From: Clostridiaceae bacterium UBA4839
GTDB taxonomy: Bacteria > Bacillota > Clostridia > Clostridiales > Caloramatoraceae
Reading direction: 5' to 3'
DNA: 5,404 nucleotides
Assembly: GCA_002400085.1 (NCBI GenBank)
Contig: DHEX01000107.1
Coordinates: forward strand, 14,741 to 20,144
Shown here one piece after another: positions 5,187-5,404 of this stretch. How positions within the stretch are numbered: the first letter of the stretch is position 1; each line of letters opens with the position of its first letter. Under the pieces are notes generated by a model, which ran no database searches, was not told the DNA's origin, and saw only the letters and a program-made list of their open reading frames with translations. The position numbers were made by a program, and so were the translations under genes.

Positions 5187-5404
5187 ACCGTGTTACCACC
5201 CTAATTTACCAACTTTTCACAAAATCAGTCTCAACAAGTGACCATCATCACTTTGCATCTTAACGGTTGCTTCCGCAGCAGCTTACTTAATATTCAGCTG
5301 TCAAGCTCAAGAGCCATGTTCATATGACCTTTAACCGCCGGTTTTCACCTAATCCGGCTCTCTTTAGGTATTATCTTCATACTACTCTTTCTTTCATCGC
5401 TTTT
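5150..5404 (-). ncRNA. T-box leader for metG with methionine specifier
   Basis: This leader reads tRNA-Met charging and turns on metG-tatD when uncharged tRNA accumulates. The T-box AGGGTGGTAACACGG is at 5188-5202. The antiterminator forms from AGGG/CCCT and ACGG/CCGT, with a 7-base bulge TGGTAAC whose UGGU can pair with an ACCA tRNA end, fitting a tRNA with discriminator A. Stem I has a lower helix AAGAG (5385-5389) with CTCTT (5309-5313) and a loop-E side AGTA (5380-5383) opposite GAA. The likely specifier is AUG at 5315-5317, followed by a purine. The apical part has AGAGAG next to a GCCGG/CCGGC helix (5337-5341 with 5354-5358). Stem III is AAGTGA/TCACTT (5236-5241 with 5248-5253). The first bases and the promoter lie at or beyond the right edge. 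No S-box (SAM) motif is seen. Confidence 0.95.

Overview
The window is low-GC Gram-positive DNA and very probably comes from a clostridium (Clostridia, likely Clostridiaceae). The evidence is AT-rich spacers and codon use, strong AGGAGG-type ribosome binding sites, a T-box leader, and the gene order metG - tatD - 3D-domain (YabE-like) gene - rnmV. This matches the order metS-yabD-yabE-rnmV of Bacillus subtilis and many Firmicutes. All genes lie on the minus strand, so transcription runs from the right edge to the left. The species cannot be named from this sequence.

Right to left: a nearly complete methionine-type T-box leader (5150-5404, 5' end possibly cut by the window edge) ends in an intrinsic terminator. 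Next comes metG (3141-5084, methionyl-tRNA synthetase with a C-terminal tRNA-binding domain). tatD follows with a one-base TAATG overlap (2377-3141), so both genes should be controlled by the T-box. A strong terminator (2315-2359) closes this operon. About 525 bases without a credible gene follow (1791-2314). They hold two separate pairs of direct repeats, small palindromes and a weak promoter candidate, and form the upstream region of the 3D-domain gene (735-1790). That gene encodes a membrane-anchored cell-wall protein of the YabE/Rpf-like type and ends at a perfect 17-bp terminator (680-718). The next spacer carries a nested inverted repeat built from four related GGGACAGTTA units (411-649), flanked by an 11-bp direct repeat. 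A good promoter (338-366) then drives rnmV, the RNase M5 gene, whose first 97 codons are in the window and which runs off the left edge.

The genes themselves are ordinary housekeeping genes: charging tRNA-Met, a TatD-type nuclease, cell-wall remodelling, and 5S rRNA maturation. There are three transcription units: T-box-metG-tatD, the 3D gene, and rnmV. The parts worth a second look are non-coding: the nested repeat between the 3D gene and rnmV, the two phased direct-repeat pairs in the 3D-gene upstream region, and a 7-base tandem repeat between the T-box terminator and the metG ribosome binding site. I found no CRISPR array, transposase, phage gene or clearly new protein system.
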